A DNA stretch of 64,000 nucleotides. Origin: Variovorax boronicumulans (GTDB taxonomy: Bacteria; Pseudomonadota; Gammaproteobacteria; Burkholderiales; Burkholderiaceae_C). The translations under genes and the position numbers were made by a program. Shown piece after piece: positions 53,121-61,078 of this stretch. The stretch is from positions 1,229,978-1,293,977 of the forward strand of contig NZ_JAAAFX010000009.1 in the NCBI RefSeq assembly GCF_019352895.1. Direction: 5' to 3'. Under the pieces are notes generated by a model. That model did no database searches. It was given only the letters and a program-made list of their open reading frames with translations, and was not told where the DNA came from. Numbering within the stretch: position 1 is the stretch's first letter; each line of letters begins with the position of its first letter.

Positions 53121-54018
53121 CCACGGGGTCCGCGACGAACATGTGGGCCCCCAGGAAGTCGACAAAAGCCCGCAGCTTGGGCGAGGGATGGCGCCCCGAA
53201 GGCCACAGCACGCCCAGGCCGATGGCATGCGGGCGCACATGCTCGGCCAGCACGCGCTGCAGGCGGCCGGCGGCCAGCGCCTCGCGCACGCAGAAATCCG
53301 GCAGCAGCGCGATGCCGCGCCCGCGCAGCGCGAAGCACAGCCGGGTCTCCATGTTGTTGCAGATCATGGAGGTCGGCGGCCTGGCCTCGGCGCCGTCGGG
53401 CCCGGGTTGCAGCGGCCAGACCTCCACCTTGCCGGTGGCCGGGTAGCGATAGTGCAGGCAGGCGTGCGCCGCCAGGTCCGCCGGTGTGGCGGGCGTGCCG
53501 CAGCGCAGCAGGTAGTCGGGCGAGGCCACCAGCAGCTGCGAGAACGCGCCCAGCCGGCGCACCGACAGCCGCGAATCGCTGAGTTCGCCGGTGCGCACCA
53601 CGGCGTCGAAGCCCTCCTCGATCACGTCCACCAGCCGGTCGCTGAAGTCGAGGTCGAGTTCGATCGCCGGGTGCTCGCGCATGAAGTCGGCCAGCAGCGG
53701 CAGCACCAGCGAGCTGACCAGCGGCAGGCTCACCCGCAGCTTGCCGCGCGGCGCGCCCGCCGAATGCGACAGCTCCTGCTCGGCGGCCTCGATCTCGGCC
53801 AGCACCCGGCGGCTGCGCGCCAGGAACAGCGCGCCCTCGGCGGTGAGCGTGATGCTGCGGGTGCTGCGGTGGAACAGCCGCACGCCCAGCCGCTCCTCCA
53901 GCCGCGCCACGCGCTTGCCGATGGCCGACGCCGACACGCCCAGCGCGCGGCCGGCCGTGACGAAGCTGCGGGTTTCGGCCACCTGGATGAAAACGGCCAG
54001 GCCGCTGAGGCTGTCCAT
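53113..54018 (-). CDS. LysR-family transcriptional regulator
   Basis: A 301-residue protein. The N-terminal winged helix is MDSLSGLAVFIQVAETRSFV then AGRALGVSASAIGKRVARLEER. The C-terminal substrate-binding domain runs from about 90 (LRVSLPLVSSLVLPLLADFM) to the end. The protein belongs to the DsdC/CrgA-like (LTTR) group often found beside MFS efflux pumps. It is divergent from the MFS gene at 54109, with 90 bp between starts, so it probably controls that gene and itself. Its last 8 bp lie inside the putative LexA box. Confidence 0.92.
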   Translation of the reverse strand: MDSLSGLAVFIQVAETRSFVTAGRALGVSASAIGKRVARLEERLGVRLFHRSTRSITLTAEGALFLARSRRVLAEIEAAEQELSHSAGAPRGKLRVSLPLVSSLVLPLLADFMREHPAIELDLDFSDRLVDVIEEGFDAVVRTGELSDSRLSVRRLGAFSQLLVASPDYLLRCGTPATPADLAAHACLHYRYPATGKVEVWPLQPGPDGAEARPPTSMICNNMETRLCFALRGRGIALLPDFCVREALAAGRLQRVLAEHVRPHAIGLGVLWPSGRHPSPKLRAFVDFLGAHMFVADPVAV

Positions 54019-54108
54019 GAAAAGGCTCCATTACGGAATCAAACGTCCGCATTGACTGGAACTGTATCCCTCTTTTTCCGGAGTCGGTTTCTGCCTATCG
54101 TGGGCCGC

Positions 54109-55290
54109 ATGTCATCCCTACCGCTTCAAACCCTTCCTTCCAGGACCCGGCTCCCGCTGTCCGGCCTGCTCGCACTGGCCGCGGCCAGCTTCGTCACCAT
54201 CCTCACCGAGGCCATGCCGGCCGGCCTGCTGCCGCAGATCGGCGCCGACCTCGCCATCACGCCCGCGCTGGTCGGCCAGATGGTCACGGTCTATGCGCTC
54301 GGCTCGCTGCTCGCGGCCATCCCGCTGGTCGCGTTCACCCGCGGCTGGCGCCGGCGGCCGCTGCTGATGCTGGCGATCGCCGGCTTCGCGCTGGTCAACA
54401 CGGTCACTGCGCTGTCGCACAGCTACCCGCTCACGCTGGCCGCGCGCTTCTTCGCCGGCGTGTTCGCCGGGCTGCTCTGGGCACTGGTGGCGGGACATGC
54501 GGGCCGCATGGTCCCGCCCTCGATGCAGGGCCGCGCGATCGCGGTGGCCATGCTGGGGGCGCCACTGGCGCTGTCGCTGGGCATCCCGGCAGGCACGCTG
54601 CTGGGCACGGGCGTGGGCTGGCGACCGGCCTTCCTCGTAATGTCGGCGCTGTCGCTGATGCTGCTCGGCTGGGTGCGCTGGCAGGTGCCCGACTTCCCGG
54701 GGCAGGCGGCCGGACAGCGGGCCAGCGTGAAGCGCGTCTTCCTGCTGCCGGGCGTGCGGCCGGTGCTGGCGGTGATGCTGGCCTTCGTGCTGGCGCACAA
54801 CATCCTCTACACCTACATCGCGCCCTTCCTGGCGCATGCCGGGCTCGGCGCACGGGTCGACCTGGTGCTGCTGGTGTTCGGCCTGGCCTCGGTGGCGGGC
54901 ATCTGGATCACCGGCGTGCTGATCGACCGCTGGCTGCGCGAACTGGTGCTGGCCAGCACCGCGGTCTTCGGCTTGACGGCCCTCGTCCTGGGCCTGGCGG
55001 CGGGATCGGCGCCAGCGGTGTACGCCGGCGTGGCGCTCTGGGGTCTGGCCTTCGGCGGCGCGGGCACGCTGTTCCAGACCGCCTCGGCGCAGGCGGCCGG
55101 CGCCTCGGCCGACGTGGCGCAGTCGATGGTGGTCACGGCGTGGAACCTGGCCATCGCGGGCGGCGGCCTGCTGGGTGGCCTGCTGCTGCAAGGCTTCGGC
55201 GCGGGCGCCCTGCCCTGGTCGCTGATCGCGCTGCTGGCGCCGGCGCTGTGGCTCGCCTGGCGGTCGCGGCGTGGCTTTCCCGCCCGCTGA
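54109..55290 (+). CDS. MFS transporter (DHA1/arabinose-efflux type)
   Basis: A 393-residue, 12-helix major facilitator. TM4 holds ARFFAGVFAGLLWALVAGHAG; the loop 2-3 signature region includes FTRGWRRRPLLM and the TM5 motif region has GAPLALSLGIPAGTLLGTGVGWR (a drug:H+ antiporter-like motif C region). The substrate is likely a toxic or amphipathic compound exported from the cytosol. The N-terminus is MSSLPLQTLPSRTRLPLSGL. It is divergent from the LysR gene, which is probably its regulator. Confidence 0.9.
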   Translation: MSSLPLQTLPSRTRLPLSGLLALAAASFVTILTEAMPAGLLPQIGADLAITPALVGQMVTVYALGSLLAAIPLVAFTRGWRRRPLLMLAIAGFALVNTVTALSHSYPLTLAARFFAGVFAGLLWALVAGHAGRMVPPSMQGRAIAVAMLGAPLALSLGIPAGTLLGTGVGWRPAFLVMSALSLMLLGWVRWQVPDFPGQAAGQRASVKRVFLLPGVRPVLAVMLAFVLAHNILYTYIAPFLAHAGLGARVDLVLLVFGLASVAGIWITGVLIDRWLRELVLASTAVFGLTALVLGLAAGSAPAVYAGVALWGLAFGGAGTLFQTASAQAAGASADVAQSMVVTAWNLAIAGGGLLGGLLLQGFGAGALPWSLIALLAPALWLAWRSRRGFPAR

Positions 55291-55343
55291 ACACCACCGA
55301 TGCGACGCCCTCATCGAAAGGCAGCGGAAATTTCACCAATGCC

Positions 55344-55365
55344 GATGCCGGCATCCCGACCGGGA
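55344..55365. promoter_or_regulatory. pair of adjacent palindromes upstream of the second MFS gene
   Basis: GATGCCGGCATC (55344-55355) is a perfect 12-bp palindrome. It abuts TCCCGACCGGGA (55354-55365), two 5-bp arms with a 2-base centre. The pair ends 18 bp before the MFS ATG and 54 bp after the previous MFS stop. It could be an operator or a weak terminator hairpin. Confidence 0.35.
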
Positions 55366-55383
55366 CTTGGCTAAAGTCAGAGG

Positions 55384-56607
55384 ATGCATTCTCCCGGTCA
55401 AACCTTGTCGACCAAGCAGGTCCTGCTTTGCGGCGCGCTCATCGTCACGCTCTCCATGGGCATCCGCCACGGCTTCGGCCTGTGGCTGCAGCCGATCACC
55501 CAGGAGCAAGGCTGGACGCGCCAGACCTTCTCGCTGGCCATCGCGATCCAAAACCTGTCCTGGGGCGTGATGGGCGTGTTCGCCGGCATGTTGGCCGACA
55601 AGCTGGGCGCCTTCCGCGTGCTCTGGATCGGCGCCCTGCTCTACGCACTGGGCCTGGCCGGCATGGCCCTGTCGCCGACCCCGCTGCTGTTCGCGCTGAC
55701 GGCCGGCGTGCTGATCGGCGCGGCCCAGGCCGGCACCACCTATGCGGTGATCTACGGCGTGATCGGTCGCCAGATTCCGGCCGAGCGCCGCTCGTGGGCC
55801 ATGGGCGTGGCCGCCGCCGCGGGCTCCTTCGGCCAGTTCCTGATGGTGCCGATCGAAGGCCAGCTGATCGCGCAGCTCGGCTGGCACAACGCGCTGATGG
55901 CGCTGGCGGCCGTCGTGCTGCTGATCGTGCCGCTGGCGCTGGGCCTGCGCGAACCGCGTCGCGCGCCTGCGGCGGCCGGCAGCGCCCACCGCGACCAGAC
56001 CATCGTGCAGGCCGTGGCCGAGGCCTTCAGGTACCCGAGCTTCGGGCTGCTGATGGCCGGCTATTTCGTCTGCGGCTTCCAGGTGGTGTTCATCGGCGTG
56101 CACATGCCCAGCTACCTCAAGGACAAGGGCCTGTCGCCCGAGGTCGCGAGCTATGCGCTGGCGCTGATCGGCCTGTTCAACGTGTTCGGCACCTACGCGG
56201 CCGGCACGCTGGGCCAGCGCCTGGCCAAGCGCAAGATCCTGGCCTTCATCTACTTCGCGCGCGCCATCGCGATCGCCCTGTTCCTGATCGTGCCGCTGTC
56301 GCCGCTGTCGGTCTATGTGTTCGCCGGCGTGATGGGCCTGCTGTGGCTCTCGACCATCCCGCCGACCAACGCGCTGGTGGCGCAGATCTTCGGCGTGGCC
56401 CATCTGTCGATGCTCAGCGGCTTCGTGTTCCTCGGCCACCAGTTCGGCTCCTTCCTGGGCGTGTGGCTGGGCGGCTTCCTGTACGACCGCACCGGCAGCT
56501 ACGACATCGTCTGGTACATCGCGATCGCGCTCGGCGTGTTCGCGGCCCTGATCAATCTGCCGGTCAAGGAGGGCGCCATCGCCCGGCCGGTGCCGCAACC
56601 GGCCTGA
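55384..56607 (+). CDS. MFS transporter (organic-anion/monocarboxylate-like)
   Basis: A 407-residue, 12-helix MFS protein. It opens VLLCGALIVTLSMGIRHGFGLWLQPITQEQGW, typical of the oxalate/formate and monocarboxylate branch. The loop 2-3 motif region reads GMLADKLGAFRVL, and loop 8-9 has AGTLGQRLAKRKIL. Organic acid uptake or exchange is likely. It runs in the same direction as the preceding MFS gene, 93 bp away, but belongs to a different subfamily. A 46-residue membrane peptide gene follows 2 bp after its stop. Confidence 0.88.
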   Translation: MHSPGQTLSTKQVLLCGALIVTLSMGIRHGFGLWLQPITQEQGWTRQTFSLAIAIQNLSWGVMGVFAGMLADKLGAFRVLWIGALLYALGLAGMALSPTPLLFALTAGVLIGAAQAGTTYAVIYGVIGRQIPAERRSWAMGVAAAAGSFGQFLMVPIEGQLIAQLGWHNALMALAAVVLLIVPLALGLREPRRAPAAAGSAHRDQTIVQAVAEAFRYPSFGLLMAGYFVCGFQVVFIGVHMPSYLKDKGLSPEVASYALALIGLFNVFGTYAAGTLGQRLAKRKILAFIYFARAIAIALFLIVPLSPLSVYVFAGVMGLLWLSTIPPTNALVAQIFGVAHLSMLSGFVFLGHQFGSFLGVWLGGFLYDRTGSYDIVWYIAIALGVFAALINLPVKEGAIARPVPQPA

Positions 56608-56609
56608 AC

Positions 56610-56750
56610 ATGAAGCCCGCACAACGCCATCGCCTGCTGCAGATTGCCGGCTTCGTCGTGGCCGCAGTGGTGCTGGGCGGCGTGTTCCTGATGTACACGC
56701 GCCCGGCCTTCATGGTCACGATGATCGACCAGCTCTGGGCCTGCTTCTGA
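56610..56750 (+). CDS. small single-pass membrane protein
   Basis: A 46-residue protein: MKPAQRHRLLQIAG at the N-terminus, one hydrophobic helix (about 13-29) and a short C-terminal tail ending LWACF. It starts 2 nt after the MFS stop, and its own stop is immediately followed by the methyltransferase reading frame. The spacing suggests one operon with the MFS gene. The basic N-terminus predicts a cytosolic start. It is too short for a family call. Confidence 0.6.
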   Translation: MKPAQRHRLLQIAGFVVAAVVLGGVFLMYTRPAFMVTMIDQLWACF

Positions 56751-56806
56751 ACCCCGCTGCCGCCCCCTCCGCACCCTCGCCCTGGGTCGCCCGCTGGTCG
56801 CACCTG

Positions 56807-57307
56807 GTGCCGGCCGGCGCGTCTGTCCTCGACGTGGCCTGCGGCACCGGGCGTCACATGCACTGGTTCGCCGGGCGCGGGCATGCGGTCACGGGTGTCG
56901 ACCGCGCCGACGAGGCGGTGCGCGCCGCAGCCGTCTACGGCGAGGTGCTGCAGGCCGACATCGAAGGCGGCCCCTGGCCCTATGCCGGCCGGCACTTCGG
57001 CGGCGTGGTCGTCACCAACTACCTCTGGCGCCCCCGCCTGGCCGACATCGTGGCCGCGGTCGCGCCCGGCGGCGTGCTGCTCTACGAAACCTTCGCGGCC
57101 GGCAACGAGACGGTGGGCAAGCCCTCGCGGCCCGACTTCCTGCTGCAGCCCGGCGAACTGATCGCCGCCTGCGCCGGCCTGCGCATCGTGGCCTACGAGG
57201 ACGGCTTCCTCGACGCACCCGCACGTTTCGTGCAGCGGATCGCGGCGGTTCGCGTGGCCGGGACACCGCCACGGACCCCGCTCGAGGGGCCGGCGGCCAG
57301 TCGGTAG
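56807..57307 (+). CDS. class I SAM-dependent methyltransferase, small
   Basis: At least 166 residues from GTG 56807. The Rossmann motif VLDVACGTGRHMHWFAGRGH is clear, followed by VTGVDRADEAV and an acidic DIEGGPWPYAGR (motif II region). The open frame continues upstream in phase with plausible protein (about 20 more codons, PSAPSPWVARWSHL), back to a CTG at 56747. Its CTGA would overlap the stop of the 46-residue peptide gene, so a rare CTG start is possible. The stop TAG (57305-57307) is also the first half of the dapA -10 box. The substrate is unknown. Confidence 0.8.
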   Translation: MPAGASVLDVACGTGRHMHWFAGRGHAVTGVDRADEAVRAAAVYGEVLQADIEGGPWPYAGRHFGGVVVTNYLWRPRLADIVAAVAPGGVLLYETFAAGNETVGKPSRPDFLLQPGELIAACAGLRIVAYEDGFLDAPARFVQRIAAVRVAGTPPRTPLEGPAASR

Positions 57308-57310
57308 AAT
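57282..57310 (+). promoter_or_regulatory. dapA promoter candidate overlapping the methyltransferase stop
   Basis: The -10 box TAGAAT (57305-57310) is preceded, 17 bp away, by the weak -35 TCGAGG (57282-57287). GGTAGAAT is a common -10 form in these bacteria. Its TAG is the methyltransferase stop codon. Confidence 0.5.
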
Positions 57311-57344
57311 CTCCGGTTTCGTCCAACCGACAAAAGAGAATCCC

Positions 57345-58235
57345 TTGGAGCAACTCACAGGCAGCATCGTCGCTCTCGCCACGCCGATGCATGAAGACGG
57401 TAGCGTCGACTATCCCGCCCTGCGCCGGCTGATCGACTGGCACATCGACGAAGGCACCGACTGCCTTGGCGTGGTCGGAACCACCGGCGAATCGCCGACG
57501 GTCGACGTCGAAGAGCATTGCGAGATCATCCGCGTCTCGGTCGAACAGGCACGCGGCCGCGTGCCCGTGATGGCCGGCTGCGGCGCCAACTCCACCAAGG
57601 AAGCGATCGAGCTCGCCAAGTTCGCCAAGGGCGTGGGCGCCGACTCGCAGCTGCAGGTGGTGCCCTACTACAACAAGCCGACGCAAGAAGGCCAGTACCA
57701 ACATTTCAAGGCCATCGCCGAGGCCGTGGGCGACCTGCCCGTGGTGCTCTACAACGTGCCGGGCCGCACCGTGGCCGATATGGCGCACGACACCGTGCTG
57801 CGGCTGGCCCAGGTGCCGGGCATCATCGGCATCAAGGAAGCCACCGGCAACATCGAGCGCGCGCAGTGGCTGATCCGCGACCTGCCGGCGCGCTTCGGCG
57901 TGTACTCGGGCGACGATCCGACCGCGGTCGCCCTCATGCTGTGCGGCGGCAAGGGCAACATCAGCGTCACCGCCAACATCGCGCCGCGCAAGATGCACGA
58001 GCTGTGCGTGGCAGCCATCGCCGGCGACGTCGCCACCGCCATGCGCATCCAGTTCGAGCTGATGCCCGTGCATCGCAACCTGTTCATCGAGCCGAACCCG
58101 ATCCCGTTGAAGTGGGCCATGGCCCGCCTGGGCCTGTGCGGCGGCACGATGCGGCTGCCGCTGACCCCGCTGAGCGACAACTGCCGGCCCGCGGTCGAGG
58201 CCGCGCTGCGCGCCACCGGTTTGCTCAAGGATTGA
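57345..58235 (+). CDS. dapA: 4-hydroxy-tetrahydrodipicolinate synthase
   Basis: A 296-residue class I aldolase from a TTG start (57345), with AAGAGA upstream. Key residues are GTTGESPT (substrate loop), YNVPGRTVADM (catalytic Tyr and substrate-binding Arg) and the Schiff-base Lys in GIKEATGN. It condenses pyruvate with aspartate semialdehyde in the lysine and meso-diaminopimelate pathway. Length and sequence are those of normal bacterial DapA. bamC follows 102 bp later, an order common in Betaproteobacteria. Confidence 0.96.
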   Translation: MEQLTGSIVALATPMHEDGSVDYPALRRLIDWHIDEGTDCLGVVGTTGESPTVDVEEHCEIIRVSVEQARGRVPVMAGCGANSTKEAIELAKFAKGVGADSQLQVVPYYNKPTQEGQYQHFKAIAEAVGDLPVVLYNVPGRTVADMAHDTVLRLAQVPGIIGIKEATGNIERAQWLIRDLPARFGVYSGDDPTAVALMLCGGKGNISVTANIAPRKMHELCVAAIAGDVATAMRIQFELMPVHRNLFIEPNPIPLKWAMARLGLCGGTMRLPLTPLSDNCRPAVEAALRATGLLKD

Positions 58236-58337
58236 CCCTTTCACCGCAGGCGCAACCTTTTGCGCGGGGCCGACTCACACAGGGCGGCCGCTGCGGCCCA
58301 TCGATTTGATCGAACCATTCCACCAAGGAAGACGACG

Positions 58338-59426
58338 TTGAAGAATTTATCGCGATTCGCACTGCTGGCCCTCGTTGCCAGCCTGGCCGCCTGCTCGGTC
58401 TTCGAGAGCGACAAGATCGACTACAAGAGCGCCGGCAAGGCGCCGTCGCTCGAAGTGCCACCCGATCTCACCCAGCTCTCGCGCGACAACCGCTATGCCG
58501 TTCCCGGCAGCACGGTGTCGGCCAACAGCCTTCAGGCCGGCAAGGTCGATGCGCCGGGCGTGCCGACCGCGGTCGCCACGCTGGGTGACGTGCGCATGGA
58601 GCGCTCGGGCAACCAGCGCTGGATCGTCGTCAACCGTCCGGCCGACCAGCTCTGGGAACCGGTGCGCGACTTCTGGCAGGAGAGCGGCTTCCTGCTGACC
58701 ACCGACCAGCGCAACCTGGGCATCATGGAAACCGACTGGGCCGAGAACCGCGCCAAGCTGCCGCAGGACATCATCCGCGGCACCATCGGCAAGCTGCTCG
58801 ACTCGGTCTACTCGACCGGCGAACTCGACCGCTTCCGCACCCGTCTGGAACGCACGCCCACCGGCACCGAGATCTACGTCAGCCATCGCGGCATGGCCGA
58901 GGTCTACAGCGATGCCCGCAAGGAGCAGACCGTCTGGCAGCCGCGTCCCAGCGACCCCGAACTCGAAACCGAATTCCTGCGCCGCCTGATGGTCAAGCTT
59001 GGCGTCTCGCAAGAGCAGTCCAAGGCACTGACCGCCAGCGCTGCCGTGGCGCCCTCCGCCGCGCGTGTGGCCACCATCGACGGCCGTCCGGGCGTGCAGA
59101 TCAACGAGGGCTTCGACCGTGCCTGGCGCCGTGTCGGCCTGGCGCTCGACCGCACCGGCTTCACCGTGGAAGACCGCGACCGCAGCGCCGGCACCTACTT
59201 CGTGCGCTACGTGACGCCCAACCCCGACAAGAAGGAACCGGGCCTGTTCTCCAAGCTGCTGAGCCTGGGCAGTGCCAGCAAGGACGAATCGCCGCTCAAG
59301 TTCCGCATCCTGGTCAAGAGCCAGGGCGAGACCAGCACGGTGTCGGTGCTCAACGAAGCCGGCGTGCCCGACACGACGGCGAACGCACAGCGCATCGTCC
59401 AGGTCATCGCCGACGACCTGAAGTGA
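58338..59426 (+). CDS. bamC: outer membrane assembly lipoprotein BamC
   Basis: A 362-residue lipoprotein. TTG 58338 is the start because AAGGAAG lies 6 nt before it and a signal peptide with lipobox follows directly (FALLALVASLAACS). The N-terminal unstructured region LEVPPDLTQLSRDNRYAVPG is a BamC hallmark. The BamC repeat domain spans about 95-360, with RPADQLWEPVRDFWQESGFLL and a second helix-grip domain (GFDRAWRRVGLALDRTGFTV). It is part of the BAM complex that inserts beta-barrel proteins in the outer membrane. Confidence 0.93.
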   Translation: MKNLSRFALLALVASLAACSVFESDKIDYKSAGKAPSLEVPPDLTQLSRDNRYAVPGSTVSANSLQAGKVDAPGVPTAVATLGDVRMERSGNQRWIVVNRPADQLWEPVRDFWQESGFLLTTDQRNLGIMETDWAENRAKLPQDIIRGTIGKLLDSVYSTGELDRFRTRLERTPTGTEIYVSHRGMAEVYSDARKEQTVWQPRPSDPELETEFLRRLMVKLGVSQEQSKALTASAAVAPSAARVATIDGRPGVQINEGFDRAWRRVGLALDRTGFTVEDRDRSAGTYFVRYVTPNPDKKEPGLFSKLLSLGSASKDESPLKFRILVKSQGETSTVSVLNEAGVPDTTANAQRIVQVIADDLK

Positions 59427-59488
59427 TCCGGACCCGGAGCGCCGCCGGCGCAGCGCCCCGGGCATCCGAGCGCATCGGTTCCTGACCG

Positions 59489-60265
59489 ATGCTGCGCTTC
59501 CGAAGCCTGGGCAGCGGCAGCACAGGCAACGCCACGCTGGTCGAAGCGACCAGCGGCGGCCGCACCTCCCGCCTGCTGATCGACTGCGGCTTCACGCTGC
59601 GTCACCTCGACACGCGGCTGGCCCGCGTCGGCCTCGCGGCCAGCGACATCGACGCGGTCTTCATCACCCACGAGCATGGCGACCACATCGGCTGCGCCCA
59701 TGCGCTGTCACGCCGCGAGCGCCTGCCGGTCTGGATGAGCGAAGGCACCTGGCTGGCCACCGGTGGGCGGGATTTCGAGGGACGGCTGAAGCTGGCGCGC
59801 GACGGCCTCGACATCGAGGTCGGCGACATCGCCGTGCAGCCCTTCACCGTGCCGCACGACGCGCGCGAGCCACTGCAGCTGCGCTGCACCGACGGTGCCC
59901 GCAGCCTGGGCGTGCTGACTGACCTGGGCCACGCCACACCCCATGTGCTGGCCCGCCTGGCCGGCCTGGACGCGCTGCTGCTGGAATGCAACCACGACAG
60001 CCAGATGCTGGCGGCCTCGGCCTATCCGGCCTTCCTCAAGCTGCGCGTGGGCGGCAACTACGGCCACCTGTCGAATGCCGCCGCGGCGGACATCGCGCGC
60101 GCCGTGCACCATGCGGGCCTGCGCCACGTGGTGGCGGCCCACCTGAGCGAGCAGAACAACACGCCCGAGCGCGTGCGCCGGGCGCTGGCCGAGGCGCTGG
60201 GGGCCAGCGAAGACGAGATGCTCACGGCCACCGCGGCCGAGGGCTCGCCCTGGCTGGACGTCTAG
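59489..60265 (+). CDS. MBL-fold metallo-hydrolase (YycJ/WalJ-like)
   Basis: A 258-residue protein with the RNase Z/YycJ-like metallo-beta-lactamase fold. The N-terminus is FRSLGSGSTGNATLVEA, followed by LLIDCGFTLRHLDTRLARVG, the metal motif ITHEHGDHIGCA (about 55-66), LTDLGHATPHV and LLLECNHDSQML. It is the usual third gene after dapA and bamC in Betaproteobacteria. YycJ-like proteins were linked to cell-wall/DNA coordination in Firmicutes. The role here is unproven. It ends convergently with rlmB inside a strong hairpin. Confidence 0.9.
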   Translation: MLRFRSLGSGSTGNATLVEATSGGRTSRLLIDCGFTLRHLDTRLARVGLAASDIDAVFITHEHGDHIGCAHALSRRERLPVWMSEGTWLATGGRDFEGRLKLARDGLDIEVGDIAVQPFTVPHDAREPLQLRCTDGARSLGVLTDLGHATPHVLARLAGLDALLLECNHDSQMLAASAYPAFLKLRVGGNYGHLSNAAAADIARAVHHAGLRHVVAAHLSEQNNTPERVRRALAEALGASEDEMLTATAAEGSPWLDV

Positions 60266-60275
60266 GGCCGCACCC

Positions 60276-60299
60276 GCGGATCAGCCCTGGCTGATCCGC
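60276..60299. terminator. perfect hairpin at the convergent MBL/rlmB ends
   Basis: GCGGATCAGCC (60276-60286) and GGCTGATCCGC (60289-60299) form an 11-bp perfect stem with a 2-nt centre. It starts 10 nt after the MBL stop and includes the rlmB stop (60281-60283). It could stop transcription from both sides, although neither side has a long T-tract. Confidence 0.5.
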
Positions 60300-61033
60300 T
60301 GACGCATCGCCTCGTAGAGGCACACGCCGCTGGCCACCGACACGTTCAGGCTCTCGACCGCGCCCAGCATCGGGATGCTGATCAGCTCGTCGCAGTTCTT
60401 GCGCGTGAGTTGCCGCATGCCCGTGCCTTCGGCACCGAGCACCAGCGCGAGCGGGCGCTTGAGGTCGCTCTGGTAGAGCGTGCCGGGCGCGTCGTCGCTG
60501 GCGCCGACGCACCAGATGTCGCGCTCCTTGAGTTCGCCGAGCGTGCGCGCCAGGTTGGTCACCATGAAATAGGGCACGGTCTCGGCCGCGCCACTGGCCA
60601 CCTTGGCGACGGTGGCGTTGATGCCGGCCGCATGGTCGCGGGGCGCGATCACCGCGTGAGCGCCGGCGCCGTCGGCCACGCGCAGGCAGGCGCCGAGGTT
60701 GTGCGGATCGGTCACGCCGTCGAGCACCAGCAGCAGCGGCACGGTGCCCGCGGCCTCGAGGCCCTCGAGCAGCTCGTCGATCGAATGGGTTTGCGGGATC
60801 GGCTCGACACGGGCGGCCACGCCCTGGTGGCCGTGGCTGCCGCTGAGCTTGGCCAGGCGAAGGCCATCGGCCTCGACCAGCCGCACACCGGCGTCCTGGG
60901 CACGGGCCTTGAATTGCTGCATGCGCGCATCGCGGCGGCTGGCATCGAAGAACACTTCGATCACCGATTTCGGCGCGGTCTTGAGACGCACGCCCACGGC
61001 GTGGAAGCCGAAGATCACTTTGGGGGAAGACAT
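60281..61033 (-). CDS. rlmB: 23S rRNA (guanosine-2251 2'-O) methyltransferase
   Basis: A 250-residue SPOUT (TrmH-class) methyltransferase. The N-terminal substrate domain opens KVIFGFHAVGVRLKTAP. The knot domain has LVLDGVTDPHNLGACLRVADG (motif 1), LVLGAEGTGMRQLTRKNCD (motif 2) and MLGAVESLNVSVASGVCLYEA (motif 3). RlmB methylates G2251 in the P loop of 23S rRNA. The length is normal. It appears monocistronic, with the membrane protein gene 45 bp upstream on the same strand. Confidence 0.95.
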   Translation of the reverse strand: MSSPKVIFGFHAVGVRLKTAPKSVIEVFFDASRRDARMQQFKARAQDAGVRLVEADGLRLAKLSGSHGHQGVAARVEPIPQTHSIDELLEGLEAAGTVPLLLVLDGVTDPHNLGACLRVADGAGAHAVIAPRDHAAGINATVAKVASGAAETVPYFMVTNLARTLGELKERDIWCVGASDDAPGTLYQSDLKRPLALVLGAEGTGMRQLTRKNCDELISIPMLGAVESLNVSVASGVCLYEAMRQRISQG

Positions 61034-61078
61034 GCAGGGATTATCCCTGCGCGCCCTGCCCTGCGATGCGGGCCGGCC

